The notes: a model not told the origin generated them from the letters alone. Shown: positions 19,140 through 28,865, numbered from the stretch's first letter. The stretch: DNA of 64,000 bases from Tepiditoga spiralis (GCF_014701195.1 NZ_AP018712.1:452501-516500); one strand, 5' to 3'. Made by a program: numbers and translations.

Positions 19140-19169
19140 AAAAAAATGTCTCTTTCATTTGAAAGAGAC
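19140..19169 (-). terminator. SAM-I riboswitch terminator
   Basis: GTCTCTTTC (19169-19161), loop AAAT, GAAAGAGAC (19156-19148), then AT7. It lies 10 nt after the aptamer and directly before the SD of the leader ORF. The arms share AAATGAAAG with the aptamer's last hairpin, giving scope for an alternative antiterminator. Confidence 0.9.
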
Positions 19170-19179
19170 AATATTTTTT

Positions 19180-19279
19180 ATTATCTTTCATTTCAAATGA
19201 AATGCTGGATTTAGCACCACACAAAAATTGCAGGTTGCTGAAAGGTCATAGGGCCAGTCCCTCACTTTCTCTTGATAAT
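19180..19279 (-). ncRNA. SAM-I riboswitch (S box)
   Basis: The minus strand reads ATTATCAAGAGAAAGTGAGG, then GACTGGCCCTATGA, CAGCAACCTGCA, TGTGTGGTGCTAAATCCAGC and GATAAT. These are the conserved S-box elements: P1 (ATTATC/GATAAT), the kink-turn GAGGGACTGGC...ATGA, AGCAACC, and GGTGCTAA-TCC in P3. SAM binding to this class favours the downstream terminator. Everything from lysC to metH lies downstream. Confidence 0.95.
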
Positions 19280-19296
19280 TTTATTTAATTTTCAAA

Positions 19297-19325
19297 ATAA
19301 TACCACAAAAATATTTTTTTGTCAA
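19297..19325 (-). promoter_or_regulatory. Promoter of the lysC-metH operon
   Basis: -35 TTGACA (19325-19320), exactly 17 nt, -10 TATTAT (19302-19297), minus strand. The predicted start near 19290 is about 10 nt before the SAM-I aptamer. Confidence 0.85.
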
Positions 19326-19353
19326 CTGTGTTTTTTTATAATTTAATACTTTA

Positions 19354-19953
19354 TTATTTATACCTTTTTATCAATTCTTTTAGTCCTGAATCAGTATTTC
19401 CTTCACCTATAGCACCAAATTTCCATTCATTATTATGTCTATAAAGTTCAGCTACTACTAAAGATGTTTTATTAGAATAATCATCACTTAAATTATATTT
19501 AAGTAATTCTTTTTTTCCTTCAATATCTACTAATCTTATGAAAGCATTTTTTATCATTCCAAAGTGTTGTTTTCTTCTAACACAATCATATATATTTACA
19601 ACAAATACCAATCTGCTTATATCACTTGGAACTCTTGATAAATCAACAAATATTTGTTCATCGTCGCCTTCTCCTTCTCCTGTTAAGTTATCTCCTTGAT
19701 GAATAACACTATTTGCTTTATCATTTAAATTTCCAAAGTAAACTAAATCAGAGTTACTTTGCAACTTATCATTTTTCAACATTAAAACTGATGCATCGCA
19801 GTCTATATCTTGATTTTCTTTAAAAAGTGATTTAAAAAAACCTTTTGCACTTTGTTCAACAGGATCCCAACCAAGGCCCACCATTATTTTAGATAAGCCT
19901 GCATAATCCTTAGATAAATTTATTTTTTGTCCTTTTGTGAGATTTATACTCAT
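19354..19953 (-). CDS. TerD-family stress protein (divergent paralogue)
   Basis: A 199-residue TerD-domain protein. It keeps the Ca-binding style segments IDCDASVLML and [15 protein letters not shown] and the C-terminal HNNEWKFGAIGEG. It differs from the other two copies by a 12-residue insertion (AKGFFKSLFKENQ) before the first acidic loop and by a Cys in place of the usual Phe/Leu between the aspartates. TerD proteins bind calcium and act in tellurite/chemical-stress responses. It is last in the minus-strand ter operon, 11 nt after the next TerD gene. Confidence 0.88.
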   Translation of the reverse strand: MSINLTKGQKINLSKDYAGLSKIMVGLGWDPVEQSAKGFFKSLFKENQDIDCDASVLMLKNDKLQSNSDLVYFGNLNDKANSVIHQGDNLTGEGEGDDEQIFVDLSRVPSDISRLVFVVNIYDCVRRKQHFGMIKNAFIRLVDIEGKKELLKYNLSDDYSNKTSLVVAELYRHNNEWKFGAIGEGNTDSGLKELIKRYK

Positions 19954-19964
19954 AATATCATCTC

Positions 19965-20540
19965 CTATACATCAAGTCCATAGTTTTTTACAAGTGCTGC
20001 TAAACCACCTGAAAATCCACTTCCTACTGCATTGAATTTCCATTCATTATTGTGTTTGTAAATTTCACAAATAACTAAAGCAGTTTCTACAGAAAAATCT
20101 TCTGTTAAATCATATCTTAAATATTCTTCGTTTGTATCTTGATTTACTATTCTAACAAAGGCATTTGATACTTGACCAAAGTTTTGTTTTCTTTGATCTG
20201 CTTCAAAGATAGTTACTGTTATAGCAATTTTTTCGATATTTGAAGGGATTTTTTCAAAATCTATTAAGATTTCTTCATCGTCTCCTTCTCCTTCTCCAGT
20301 TCTATTATCTCCTGTATGAATAACTGCTCCACTTGGATGTTTTAAATTATTATAAAAAACAAAATCAGTTTCTGATGTTGCTTTTCCATTTGCATCTAAT
20401 AAAAAAGCTGATGCATCTAAATCAAAGTCAAATCCTCCATCATATTTATTTGTATCCCATCCAAGTCCTACTATAACTTTTTTTATTCCTGTTCCTTTTG
20501 TCAAATCTACTTTTTCACCTTTTTTTAAACTAATAGCCAT
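19965..20540 (-). CDS. TerD-family stress protein
   Basis: A 191-residue TerD protein with [29 protein letters not shown] and [15 protein letters not shown], the paired acidic loops that coordinate Ca2+ in this family. It is nearly identical to the 21588-22163 copy over its length, so the two arose by recent duplication. The ATG at 20540 follows a GGGGG SD; the longer ORF from 20564 would overlap the upstream gene and lacks an SD. Confidence 0.93.
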   Translation of the reverse strand: MAISLKKGEKVDLTKGTGIKKVIVGLGWDTNKYDGGFDFDLDASAFLLDANGKATSETDFVFYNNLKHPSGAVIHTGDNRTGEGEGDDEEILIDFEKIPSNIEKIAITVTIFEADQRKQNFGQVSNAFVRIVNQDTNEEYLRYDLTEDFSVETALVICEIYKHNNEWKFNAVGSGFSGGLAALVKNYGLDV

Positions 20541-20556
20541 TTTTTTACCCCCTTTT

Positions 20557-21555
20557 TTATCCATTTATTGCTTTTATGACAACATAAACTATAAAAAGCA
20601 AATAAACTATGCCCATTATCCCTGCATCTTTTTTATGCATTCCTTTTTTCTTCAATAATAAAATTCCAGTTGTAAACATTGAAATTAATAAAAATCCAAA
20701 CATACCTGCATTTTGAGATAGTTGAACTTCTATAGTTCTTCCTGCTATAACCATTGGTATTCCAAGTCCAACACATATGTCAAAGATATTTGATCCAACA
20801 GCATTTGAGATAGCTCCATCAGCATCACCTTTTTTAGCAGATTTAACTGATAGTAATGTATCTGGTATAGATGTTGCTGCTGCTATAACAACAACAGAAA
20901 CAATAAATGGTGGAACATGTATTGTATTTGATATAACTAAAGCTGAAGCAATTATTGCATCAATTGATATCCAAATAATAGCCATTGCAACAACTATCCA
21001 AAATGTTATTAACAAATAGCTCATATCTTCTTCTAATTCTTCTTGTTCTTCTTGATTATTTCTAAAATCTTTAGTTTGAAGATATAAAACATATATATAT
21101 GCAGAATATATTAGTAATAATATTAAACCTGTATAAATGTTAAAGTATCCAATATATGTAAAAATAAATAATGTAACTATTGATATTAAATAAAAAATCA
21201 TATCTCTATAAACATATTGAGCTTTTACTTTCAAATTTAAATCAATTCCTTTAAATGCTAATATACTAACAAGAGGTATTAATAATATATTAAATATTCC
21301 AGACCCTGCAATAGTGGCAACTCCAACATCATTAAATTTATGATATAAAAGAACAGCTATCATTGCTGTTGCAAATTCTGGAAAGGATGAAGCTATTGCA
21401 TCAAATGTTGCCCCACGAACAGAAGTTGGGATATTTAACTTTAATCCTGTAATATGTAAAACATCTCCTAATTTATCTGATGCTACACTAACTAAATAAC
21501 TCATTACAACTAATACTGGTAAAGCAATCCAAATATTTGTTATCCACTCAAACAT
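20557..21555 (-). CDS. Ca2+/cation antiporter (CaCA family)
   Basis: A 332-residue membrane protein with two Na_Ca_ex halves of about five membrane segments each. The alpha-repeats are visible: [18 protein letters not shown] (about 43-60) and [34 protein letters not shown] (second half, with the family's GSNIFD). An acidic cytosolic loop ([10 protein letters not shown]) lies between them. It is flanked on both sides by terD genes in one operon. B. subtilis and enterobacterial ter clusters carry a TerC-type membrane protein at this place. Calcium transport is inferred from family and from the Ca-binding TerD partners. Confidence 0.88.
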   Translation of the reverse strand: MFEWITNIWIALPVLVVMSYLVSVASDKLGDVLHITGLKLNIPTSVRGATFDAIASSFPEFATAMIAVLLYHKFNDVGVATIAGSGIFNILLIPLVSILAFKGIDLNLKVKAQYVYRDMIFYLISIVTLFIFTYIGYFNIYTGLILLLIYSAYIYVLYLQTKDFRNNQEEQEELEEDMSYLLITFWIVVAMAIIWISIDAIIASALVISNTIHVPPFIVSVVVIAAATSIPDTLLSVKSAKKGDADGAISNAVGSNIFDICVGLGIPMVIAGRTIEVQLSQNAGMFGFLLISMFTTGILLLKKKGMHKKDAGIMGIVYLLFIVYVVIKAING

Positions 21556-21587
21556 AAAAGTATCCTCCTAATTTTATATTATTTTTT

Positions 21588-22163
21588 TTAAGCATCAAGT
21601 CCATAATTTTTCACAAGTGTTTCTAAACCACCTGAAAATCCACTTCCTACTGCATTGAATTTCCATTCATTATTGTGTTTATAAATTTCACAAATAACTA
21701 AAACTGTTTCTATTGAAAAATCTTCACTTAAATCATACCTTAAATATTCTTCATTTGTATCTTGATTTATTACTCTAACAAAGGCATTTGATACTTGTCC
21801 AAAGTTTTGTTTTCTTGTTTCTGCATCGTGTATTGTTACAGCTATAGAAATTTTTTCGATATTCGAAGGAATTTTTTCAAAATCTATTAAGATTTGTTCA
21901 TCATCTCCTTCTCCTTCTCCAGTTTTATTATCTCCTGTATGAATAACTGCTCCACTTGGATGTTTTAAATTATTATAAAATATGAAATCAGAATCTGATG
22001 TTGCTTTTCCATTCGCATCTAATAAAAATACTGAAGCATCTAAATCAAAGTCAAATCCTCCATCATATTTATTTGTATCCCATCCAAGTCCTACTATAAC
22101 TTTTTTTATTCCTGTTCCTTTTGTTAAATTTATTTTTTCCCCTTTTTTTAAATTTATAGACAT
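21588..22163 (-). CDS. TerD-family stress protein
   Basis: A 191-residue TerD protein, first gene of the minus-strand ter operon. Acidic loops [11 protein letters not shown] and [15 protein letters not shown] are intact. SD AAAGGAGGAG stands about 7 nt before the ATG. Very high identity to the 19965-20540 product indicates duplication with the antiporter gene caught between the copies. Confidence 0.93.
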   Translation of the reverse strand: MSINLKKGEKINLTKGTGIKKVIVGLGWDTNKYDGGFDFDLDASVFLLDANGKATSDSDFIFYNNLKHPSGAVIHTGDNKTGEGEGDDEQILIDFEKIPSNIEKISIAVTIHDAETRKQNFGQVSNAFVRVINQDTNEEYLRYDLSEDFSIETVLVICEIYKHNNEWKFNAVGSGFSGGLETLVKNYGLDA

Positions 22164-22221
22164 TTTTTCTCCTCCTTTGAAAAAATTAAATTTTTTTATT
22201 TTTTTTTATAAAACTAAAAAT

Positions 22222-22330
22222 ATTATACCTCAAAATTAAAAAAATTAAAAATTTTTTAGTTACAAATTAATTAATATGCTTGATTAATTAATTAATTTAC
22301 TATTGTTTTCCTAAAAAAATGTGATATACT
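22222..22330. promoter_or_regulatory. Divergent ter promoters with central palindrome
   Basis: Minus-strand -10 TATAAT lies at 22227-22222 (terD side, weak -35). Plus-strand -35 TTGTTT (22303-22308), 16 nt, TATACT (22325-22330) drives the YceG-like gene. Between them is an inverted repeat AATTAATTAAT (22265-22275), 7-nt spacer, ATTAATTAATT (22283-22293), well placed to act as an operator for both directions. Confidence 0.5.
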
Positions 22331-22394
22331 AATAATGAATTAATTTTATAAAAAATAAAATTTTAAATCTTTATATTAAAATGAGGTATTAAAA

Positions 22395-24710
22395 ATGCTT
22401 AATATAGAAAGAATTATTATTTCAAAATCAAAAAAATCAAATAACTTATTAGAAGATTTAAAAATCAACATAACAAAAAGAGTTGACTATTATTATCATA
22501 AATCTTTATTTGTTCCAGTTTATTTTTATAGAATTGTGGGAAATGAAAAAACATTAAATTACATCAAAAATTCCTTAAATGATAAAAAATATATACTAAT
22601 ACAAGCAAAATCTTTTAAACAAGATGATAATCTTTTATCTTTAATAAAAAATACATACAATGAAAATATTAATATGTTTTTCAAATCTATAAAAAATACC
22701 AACTTTTTCAATATAACAAATACTAAAATTTTAAATGATAGTATTGCAATCGCTTTTTATAAAACATTGAAACTTTATGAAAAGAAAAATAATAATATTA
22801 CTAAAATAAAAAACTTTTCTTATAAAATGCTCTTAAAGATAAAAGAATATTCTAAAGACATTTGTATTGATGAAGATAACACTAAAATTTTATACTATGG
22901 AAATATAAAAGAACATGATATATACTTTTTATACTTTTTATTTGAAATAGGATGTGATATCTTATATATAAATGAAAATGACAATGAATTTGAAAAATTT
23001 GATTTTATAAATGAAATATCAAATAAAACTACTATACAAGTTCCAACAAATTTTAAGCTTCAATCAAATAAAATACATAATGAATCAAATATAAATAAAC
23101 TTCCATTAAATACTTTTCATACAGATGATATAATAACAACCTTAAAAAAATCTGATGATATTTTTAGTGATTTTTTTCTTCCTCTATCAAAAAGACATAA
23201 TTATGTAAATGGTGAAAAAATTATTCTACCTGTATTTTTTTATAGATATATAGGAATTAAGGATAATGAAGTTGATTTTAATAATGAATTATTTCATTTT
23301 GATAAGAAATTATTAGAATATGGAAGTAAATATATAAAATTTATAAATAAAATACCATTTAATCCTCAATTTATGCCTAATTTAAATTGGATGAGTCTAA
23401 AAACTTCTGAAGAAATTGTACAATATTTAAATCAAAATTCTGCTTTCTTTCAATTAGAAGATAAAAAATATAAGTTAAAATTGTTATCTTCATTTAAAGA
23501 AATTCTATATTTATTTTTAATAGAAGAAAATAATCCATCCAAGATTAAAAATTTTGTATTTAAATTTATTTCTTGGATAAATGAATATTTACCAAACCTA
23601 ATATCAAACTTTGATTATGCCAATAAATTAAATAAAGTTATAATCAATCCTAAAATTTTATATTATGGTGAAATAAAAAAACATGAATTTTATTTTTTGA
23701 TATTTCTATCAAAAATGGGATCAGATATTCTTTATATAAACAAATTAAAAGATGTTACATATGATCTAAACAATAAATATTCAATTCCATTCTTATTAGA
23801 AAAAAGATGTGAAAATACTCCTTTTCCACAAAAAGAAGTAATAACTAGAAAAGAAACAACTGCGTATAAAGCTTCAGAAGAAATAGGAATGATAATACAC
23901 AATGAAGAAGATGGTGTTTATAAACCTTGGCAATTTCAAAATTATTATCCAAAAGCTGTAACTTTAAAAACAACTTATGATGAATTAAAAATCTTATGGA
24001 ATAATGAATCGAGAATGAGAACAGGTTTTAAAGTATTTAATAAAAATATTTATATACCAAACATTTTTGCTAAAATAAGTGGAACTCATGAACAAATAAA
24101 TGATTATTGGTCTGATTTATCTTCTTTTTTAACAGAAAACACTTTGTTTTTTGAAGAAGTTCCTTTTACAAAAATAACTTATACAAAACAAGAACTTTAT
24201 AAAAGTGCTTTTTTATTTAAAGATAATAAAATAAATAAAGAAGAATTATTAAATTATGAATTTTATAAGTTTGGATATTTAAATACAGGCGTTCAATCTT
24301 CTATTATAAATAAAATAGAAGAATTAATAGAACTTAATCCATTTAAAGAAACAATGACTATGGAACTTAAGCTAAAAATATTAGTTACAATTTTAGAATT
24401 ACCTAAAGAAATAGTTAGAATGATTCAAAACTTTGATTATCCATTTATTCCACCTAAAATTGTAATTTATGATAATACAGAAAAGATGTTTAGCATTGAA
24501 GATTCTATTATCATATCTTTTCTAAACTTATTTGGATTTGATATTTTAATACTAACTCCAACTGGATACAATAACATAGAACAAAAAATTAAAACACAGT
24601 ATTATGATATTCATAAAATTGGTAAAAATATCTTCGATTTAAACTTACCAGATTTAAAAAAATTAAAAAAACAGAAAAAATCAATTTGGTCTATTTTTTC
24701 AAAAAAATAA
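22395..24710 (+). CDS. YceG-like component of the Ter/TelA stress module, triple repeat
   Basis: A 771-residue soluble protein, probably of the YceG family that accompanies TerD and TelA in Firmicutes (yceC-H order in B. subtilis). It has no recognisable catalytic motif. A module recurs three times at a period of about 256-267 residues: a start near PVYFYRIVG / PVFFYRYIG / PNIFAKISG and an end near ILYYGNIKEHDIYFLYFL...CDILYIN (about 164), ILYYGEIKKHEFYFLIFL...SDILYIN (about 420) and IVIYDNTEKMFSIEDSIIIS...FDILIL (about 687). The assignment rests on context plus this pattern, so it is moderate. It is 12 nt from telA with a GGAGG SD between. Confidence 0.65.
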   Translation: MLNIERIIISKSKKSNNLLEDLKINITKRVDYYYHKSLFVPVYFYRIVGNEKTLNYIKNSLNDKKYILIQAKSFKQDDNLLSLIKNTYNENINMFFKSIKNTNFFNITNTKILNDSIAIAFYKTLKLYEKKNNNITKIKNFSYKMLLKIKEYSKDICIDEDNTKILYYGNIKEHDIYFLYFLFEIGCDILYINENDNEFEKFDFINEISNKTTIQVPTNFKLQSNKIHNESNINKLPLNTFHTDDIITTLKKSDDIFSDFFLPLSKRHNYVNGEKIILPVFFYRYIGIKDNEVDFNNELFHFDKKLLEYGSKYIKFINKIPFNPQFMPNLNWMSLKTSEEIVQYLNQNSAFFQLEDKKYKLKLLSSFKEILYLFLIEENNPSKIKNFVFKFISWINEYLPNLISNFDYANKLNKVIINPKILYYGEIKKHEFYFLIFLSKMGSDILYINKLKDVTYDLNNKYSIPFLLEKRCENTPFPQKEVITRKETTAYKASEEIGMIIHNEEDGVYKPWQFQNYYPKAVTLKTTYDELKILWNNESRMRTGFKVFNKNIYIPNIFAKISGTHEQINDYWSDLSSFLTENTLFFEEVPFTKITYTKQELYKSAFLFKDNKINKEELLNYEFYKFGYLNTGVQSSIINKIEELIELNPFKETMTMELKLKILVTILELPKEIVRMIQNFDYPFIPPKIVIYDNTEKMFSIEDSIIISFLNLFGFDILILTPTGYNNIEQKIKTQYYDIHKIGKNIFDLNLPDLKKLKKQKKSIWSIFSKK

Positions 24711-24722
24711 GGAGGAAAAAAA

Positions 24723-25805
24723 ATGGCTGATGAATTTAAAATTGAAAATGAAAACATTGAAGAAGTAAAAAATGAAATAGAGTTAAAAGTAAAAAATTCT
24801 CCAGAAGTACAAGCTATATCTTCACAAATAGATTTTAAAAATGTTGAATCAATATTGACCTTCGGAAAAGAAACTGCTGAAGAAATATCAAAATTTGCAG
24901 ATAAAATTTTGAATTCTATTGAAACAACAAAAATAGAAGATTCTGGAACGCTTTTAGTTCAATTAAACAAGATCATGGATAAGTTCGATATAAAGGATTT
25001 TAATGATGCTGAAAAAAAGCAAGGTTTATTAAAAAAATTATTTAAAAAAGCAGAAAAAACTATTGATGGGTTATTAAAAAAATACCATACAATGGGTGGA
25101 GAAGTTGATAAAGTATATATTCAATTAAAAGAATATGAAAATGAAATTACTCAAAGTAATAGAATGCTTGAAGAAATGTTCAATAAAAATATGGAATATT
25201 ATGAAACTCTAGAAAAATACATTCAAGCTGGTCATATTGTTGTTGAAAGATTAAAAAGTGAAATATTACCTCAACTTGAAGAAAAAACCAAATCAGGAGA
25301 ACAAATAGATCAAGTAAATTATTCTAATGGTTTACAGGTTCTTGAAATGATGGAACAAAGAATTTATGATCTTGAACTTGCAAAAAGTGTCGCTCTCCAA
25401 ACTATGCCACAAATAAAATTAATTCAAAAAGGTAATTATAATTTAATAAGAAAAATAAACTCTGCATTCATAATAACCATTCCTATTTTTAAACAAGGAT
25501 TAAACCAAGCAATAACTCTTAAAAGGCAAAAAATTCAAGCACAAGCAATGGCAGCGCTTGATGAAAAAACAAATGAACTTTTATTGAGAAACGCTCAAAA
25601 TACGGCTATGCAATCAAAAATGACTGCACAACTTGCAGGTAGTAGTTCTATAAAATTAGAAACATTAGAAGAAACTTGGAAAACTATAATGAAAGGCATT
25701 GATGAAACTCGTGAAATTCAAGAAAATCTAAAACAAGAAAGAATAAATGGTACCAAAAAACTTCATGAACTTCAAAACGAATATAATAATAAGATAAAAA
25801 AATAA
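24723..25805 (+). CDS. telA: TelA-family toxic anion resistance protein
   Basis: A 360-residue helical protein of the TelA/KlaA family (PF05816). Marks are ILTFGKETAEEISKFADKIL near the N-terminus, a long coiled-coil centre, and the conserved SVALQTMPQIKLIQKGN and NSAFIITIPIFKQGLNQAI segments. TelA proteins are linked to tellurite and cell-envelope stress by genetics; the biochemical activity is unknown. It follows the YceG-like gene closely, and its stop codon is inside the shared terminator hairpin. Confidence 0.93.
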   Translation: MADEFKIENENIEEVKNEIELKVKNSPEVQAISSQIDFKNVESILTFGKETAEEISKFADKILNSIETTKIEDSGTLLVQLNKIMDKFDIKDFNDAEKKQGLLKKLFKKAEKTIDGLLKKYHTMGGEVDKVYIQLKEYENEITQSNRMLEEMFNKNMEYYETLEKYIQAGHIVVERLKSEILPQLEEKTKSGEQIDQVNYSNGLQVLEMMEQRIYDLELAKSVALQTMPQIKLIQKGNYNLIRKINSAFIITIPIFKQGLNQAITLKRQKIQAQAMAALDEKTNELLLRNAQNTAMQSKMTAQLAGSSSIKLETLEETWKTIMKGIDETREIQENLKQERINGTKKLHELQNEYNNKIKK

Positions 25806-25831
25806 TGGATAGTCTTAGACTATCCATTATT
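25801..25831. terminator. Bidirectional terminator, telA and methyltransferase genes
   Basis: A perfect 14-bp stem with a TTA loop (25801-25814 with 25818-25831; core ATGGATAGTC/GACTATCCAT), with T-rich DNA on both sides. The stop codons of both convergent genes lie within it. Confidence 0.85.
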
Positions 25832-28800
25832 TTATAAAAGTTAATTTATTTAAATTATATTTAATTCCTTTCTCGGGTATCGGAGATAATTTTAATAAAT
25901 TTTCATCAATAGTTTTTAATTTTTCTATTCGTTTTAAATCTTTGTCTGTTTTAAACCGTTTTAATTCTAATTGCTTAATTTCTGGTTTGATATAAACTTT
26001 TGAAATTAACTGAAATGTTCCTGAATTTAACCTTGAAAAAAGCAGAAATACTGTATCAATTTTCCAAATAATAGGTGCATTTTTATACAGTTTTTTATGT
26101 GATTTTATATAATCTGTAATTAAATATTTTTCTATTGATTTTCCAGTAAAAGAACTAAAAAAATCATCTGTTATACCTACTTTTTCAAGATCCAACATTA
26201 TTCTTGTTGAAAGCGGTTTAATCTTTTCTTTAGTTTTTTCTACATCTAAAAAACCATATTCTGATTCCTTAAGAATCTTTTTTATTGAATGATCTATTGC
26301 AAGAAACAAATATTCTTGTACTCTGTATCTTGATAAAACATTACCTTTAATACTTTCTTCAAAAATTATTAAAGGGTTTAGTTTTAATTCAGTAGAAACT
26401 TTTTTTATTTGATTATCATAATCTATCTTCCAACGTTTATAATAAGATTTAAGTATTTTATCTTCAGTGTTTATTTTTTTAGTTTCTACTTTTAATGCTT
26501 CTATGTATGAATCTATATATTTTTGTAGTTTTTCAACTTCACTTTCTTCTATTTTAAATTCTTTTAAATAAGTTTTTGTCAATATATCCTTTAACTTAAG
26601 CAAATGATTTGTATGATTTTTATTTATCTTTAGCCATCCAACTGGTGTACTCATTTCTTTTAATACCAATTTAATATCTTTTTCATTTAAATTATAGAGT
26701 TCAAAAATAAGTTTATCTGCTATACTTTCAAATAAAGTCAAATATGTATCTAAAGAATCCCTTTTCTTTATAAAGTTTTTTATTCTCTTTACAGTATCCG
26801 TTTCTGTAATTAATGGCAATTGATTACATTGTAATTGATGTAATGGTGATCCTTTATAATGTAGTTCTATTGGATATATATCTAAGTTTTGTTTTTTTAT
26901 TATTATTAATATTTTTCCTAATAAATCTAAAAATTTTGTTTTATCTATATCTTCAATTATATTTTTATGTATTGGAAGTTTTTTTAAATCTCCAACTTCT
27001 AAATCCACACTTCCTGCAATAAATTTATATAAAAACCTTCCAAAAGTACTATTTAAAATAGTTAAAATTCTAAATTTTAACTTTTCTTTTTTAAAAAATA
27101 TAGAACTTCCTTTACAATCAAACATGAAATTTTTTGGTAAATATCTAAAAGTAGAACCTTTAGAAGTTGTCATTGAATAAGTTATCCCTTCTCTAAAGTA
27201 ATACTGTCTACTTGGCAATTTATTTCCACTTTTTTTCAAAAGCTCTTTATTTTTATCATCATAAGCTATTACCCACCATAAATTACCATACCACATATTG
27301 TATGGTCCACCTTTAGAATAAGGTATCCATTTTTTATTTATTTCTTCTTTGGCTACTTCCCAATTGTATCTTAAAAACCTTTTATTATCTCCTGTTGCTA
27401 TTCCTTGTCTTACATCAGCTATATCTTTTAATTGTAGATTAGAAAATATATTTAACAATTTTTGATTCATCCAATAAGCAAATGGAAATCCTGGAATCTT
27501 CTTAAAATTATTGTTGTCTATATAATAAACATTTCTTGAATATTCAAAATTTTTATTTTTCCATATATAAAATAATTTTTCTTTTTTATTCTTACTTTTT
27601 GTTAAATCTATATAAGTACCATGATTTAACTCTGATTTTTCCATTATATAAGCAGCAGTATCAACAAGTGCATCATTAAATACTCCACCAAGGCCAAATT
27701 GAACAAACATTCTTATATTCATATTGTTTAATATAAATTCACGTGTTTTTTGATAACTCGATATAAACATAAAAGTTTGTGGTGTAATCATTCCAAGTAA
27801 TCCTTCATCTTTTAAAAAATCATAGTTCTTTTTTATAAAACAAGTATATAAATTTTTTTTAAAGTTTGTATACAATGAAAAAATCTTTTCTTTTAAATCT
27901 TTACTATAATTTGATGAATCAGTATATGGAGGATTTGATAAAACTATATCAAATTTTTGTTCAAATATTGTATTTTTTTGAAGACTTCCCAAGTCATCTG
28001 AAATACTATGTATATTAAAATTTAAAGTTTCAAAACAATTGTTTTCTAATGCTTTCAATTTTAAAATTAATTTTGTTGTTTGAATGGCTCTTTTATCTAC
28101 ATCTAAACCAAATAAATTATTTTCAATTATTAATTTTGAAGCATCTTCTGAGGATATTCCGTTTTCTTCATACATTTCAATTAATCTATCATAAGATTTT
28201 ATTAAAAAATGTCCACTACCACAAGCTGGATCTAAAATACTTATATTTGATAAATCTTTATACTCTCTGTTCTTTTTAGGGATTATATTATACTTTTCTT
28301 TTAAATGTGTATACTTATTTATTTCAGAATAATAAGTTGTTAGTGTATTATCCACTAAAAATTCAATTATCCATTCAGGCGTATAAAATTGCGATTGAAT
28401 TGCTATACTTTTATTATTTTCACGTACATCATCATTATAATATTGATAACACCATCCTAAAATATCATCTTTATTCCAATCTTTTACTAAATTTAATTCA
28501 TTCATTATTTTTTTTAAAGCATATCCAGATAGAGAAATTTCTGGTTTTAAAAAAAATTCAGGTATTTTTTGATAAAGTTCATTAAAAGCTACTTGAAATA
28601 CTTCATAATAAAGTTCCTCTGAATTTTTTTTTAAGTTCATTTTTTTTGATATTTTTTCATATATTAAAGAATCAGTTGATGTATATTCTTCACTTATTAA
28701 AAATTTTTCTTGCATAATTTTTAAAGCTACAATAGAGTTAAAGTGTGTAAATACCAATTCTTCAATATCTTTTATCTTTAATTTTTTTAAAGCTATTGAA

Positions 28801-28865
28801 CTTTTTAAATCATTTTGTATAATAGATTTTATTTTTATAATAGTATTTGATAAGTTTTTATACAT
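25827..28865 (-). CDS. PglX/type IIG-like adenine DNA methyltransferase, solitary
   Basis: A 1012-residue N6-adenine methyltransferase of the Eco57I/PglX class. The catalytic core has motif I DPACGSGHF and motif IV SNPPY, preceded by QFYTPEWIIEFLVDNTL. The C-terminal half carries BREX-PglX-like target-recognition segments RQGIATGDNKRFLR, KGGPYNMWYGN and FDCKGSSIFF. No PD-(D/E)XK nuclease motif is evident at the N-terminus, so restriction activity is not supported. None of the BREX genes (brxA, brxB, brxC, pglZ, brxL) and no restriction gene is near. SD GGAGG stands 4-5 nt before the ATG. Base composition matches the neighbours. Confidence 0.82.
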   Translation of the reverse strand: MYKNLSNTIIKIKSIIQNDLKSSIALKKLKIKDIEELVFTHFNSIVALKIMQEKFLISEEYTSTDSLIYEKISKKMNLKKNSEELYYEVFQVAFNELYQKIPEFFLKPEISLSGYALKKIMNELNLVKDWNKDDILGWCYQYYNDDVRENNKSIAIQSQFYTPEWIIEFLVDNTLTTYYSEINKYTHLKEKYNIIPKKNREYKDLSNISILDPACGSGHFLIKSYDRLIEMYEENGISSEDASKLIIENNLFGLDVDKRAIQTTKLILKLKALENNCFETLNFNIHSISDDLGSLQKNTIFEQKFDIVLSNPPYTDSSNYSKDLKEKIFSLYTNFKKNLYTCFIKKNYDFLKDEGLLGMITPQTFMFISSYQKTREFILNNMNIRMFVQFGLGGVFNDALVDTAAYIMEKSELNHGTYIDLTKSKNKKEKLFYIWKNKNFEYSRNVYYIDNNNFKKIPGFPFAYWMNQKLLNIFSNLQLKDIADVRQGIATGDNKRFLRYNWEVAKEEINKKWIPYSKGGPYNMWYGNLWWVIAYDDKNKELLKKSGNKLPSRQYYFREGITYSMTTSKGSTFRYLPKNFMFDCKGSSIFFKKEKLKFRILTILNSTFGRFLYKFIAGSVDLEVGDLKKLPIHKNIIEDIDKTKFLDLLGKILIIIKKQNLDIYPIELHYKGSPLHQLQCNQLPLITETDTVKRIKNFIKKRDSLDTYLTLFESIADKLIFELYNLNEKDIKLVLKEMSTPVGWLKINKNHTNHLLKLKDILTKTYLKEFKIEESEVEKLQKYIDSYIEALKVETKKINTEDKILKSYYKRWKIDYDNQIKKVSTELKLNPLIIFEESIKGNVLSRYRVQEYLFLAIDHSIKKILKESEYGFLDVEKTKEKIKPLSTRIMLDLEKVGITDDFFSSFTGKSIEKYLITDYIKSHKKLYKNAPIIWKIDTVFLLFSRLNSGTFQLISKVYIKPEIKQLELKRFKTDKDLKRIEKLKTIDENLLKLSPIPEKGIKYNLNKLTFIK

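Noticed and set aside
19030-19224. 64-codon version of the lysC leader ORF
   Set aside because: Its first half is the SAM-I aptamer and terminator. The 31-codon ORF from 19125 has the SD.
25827-28865. Complete restriction-modification system
   Set aside because: Only methyltransferase and target-recognition parts are visible; no nuclease motif and no partner gene.
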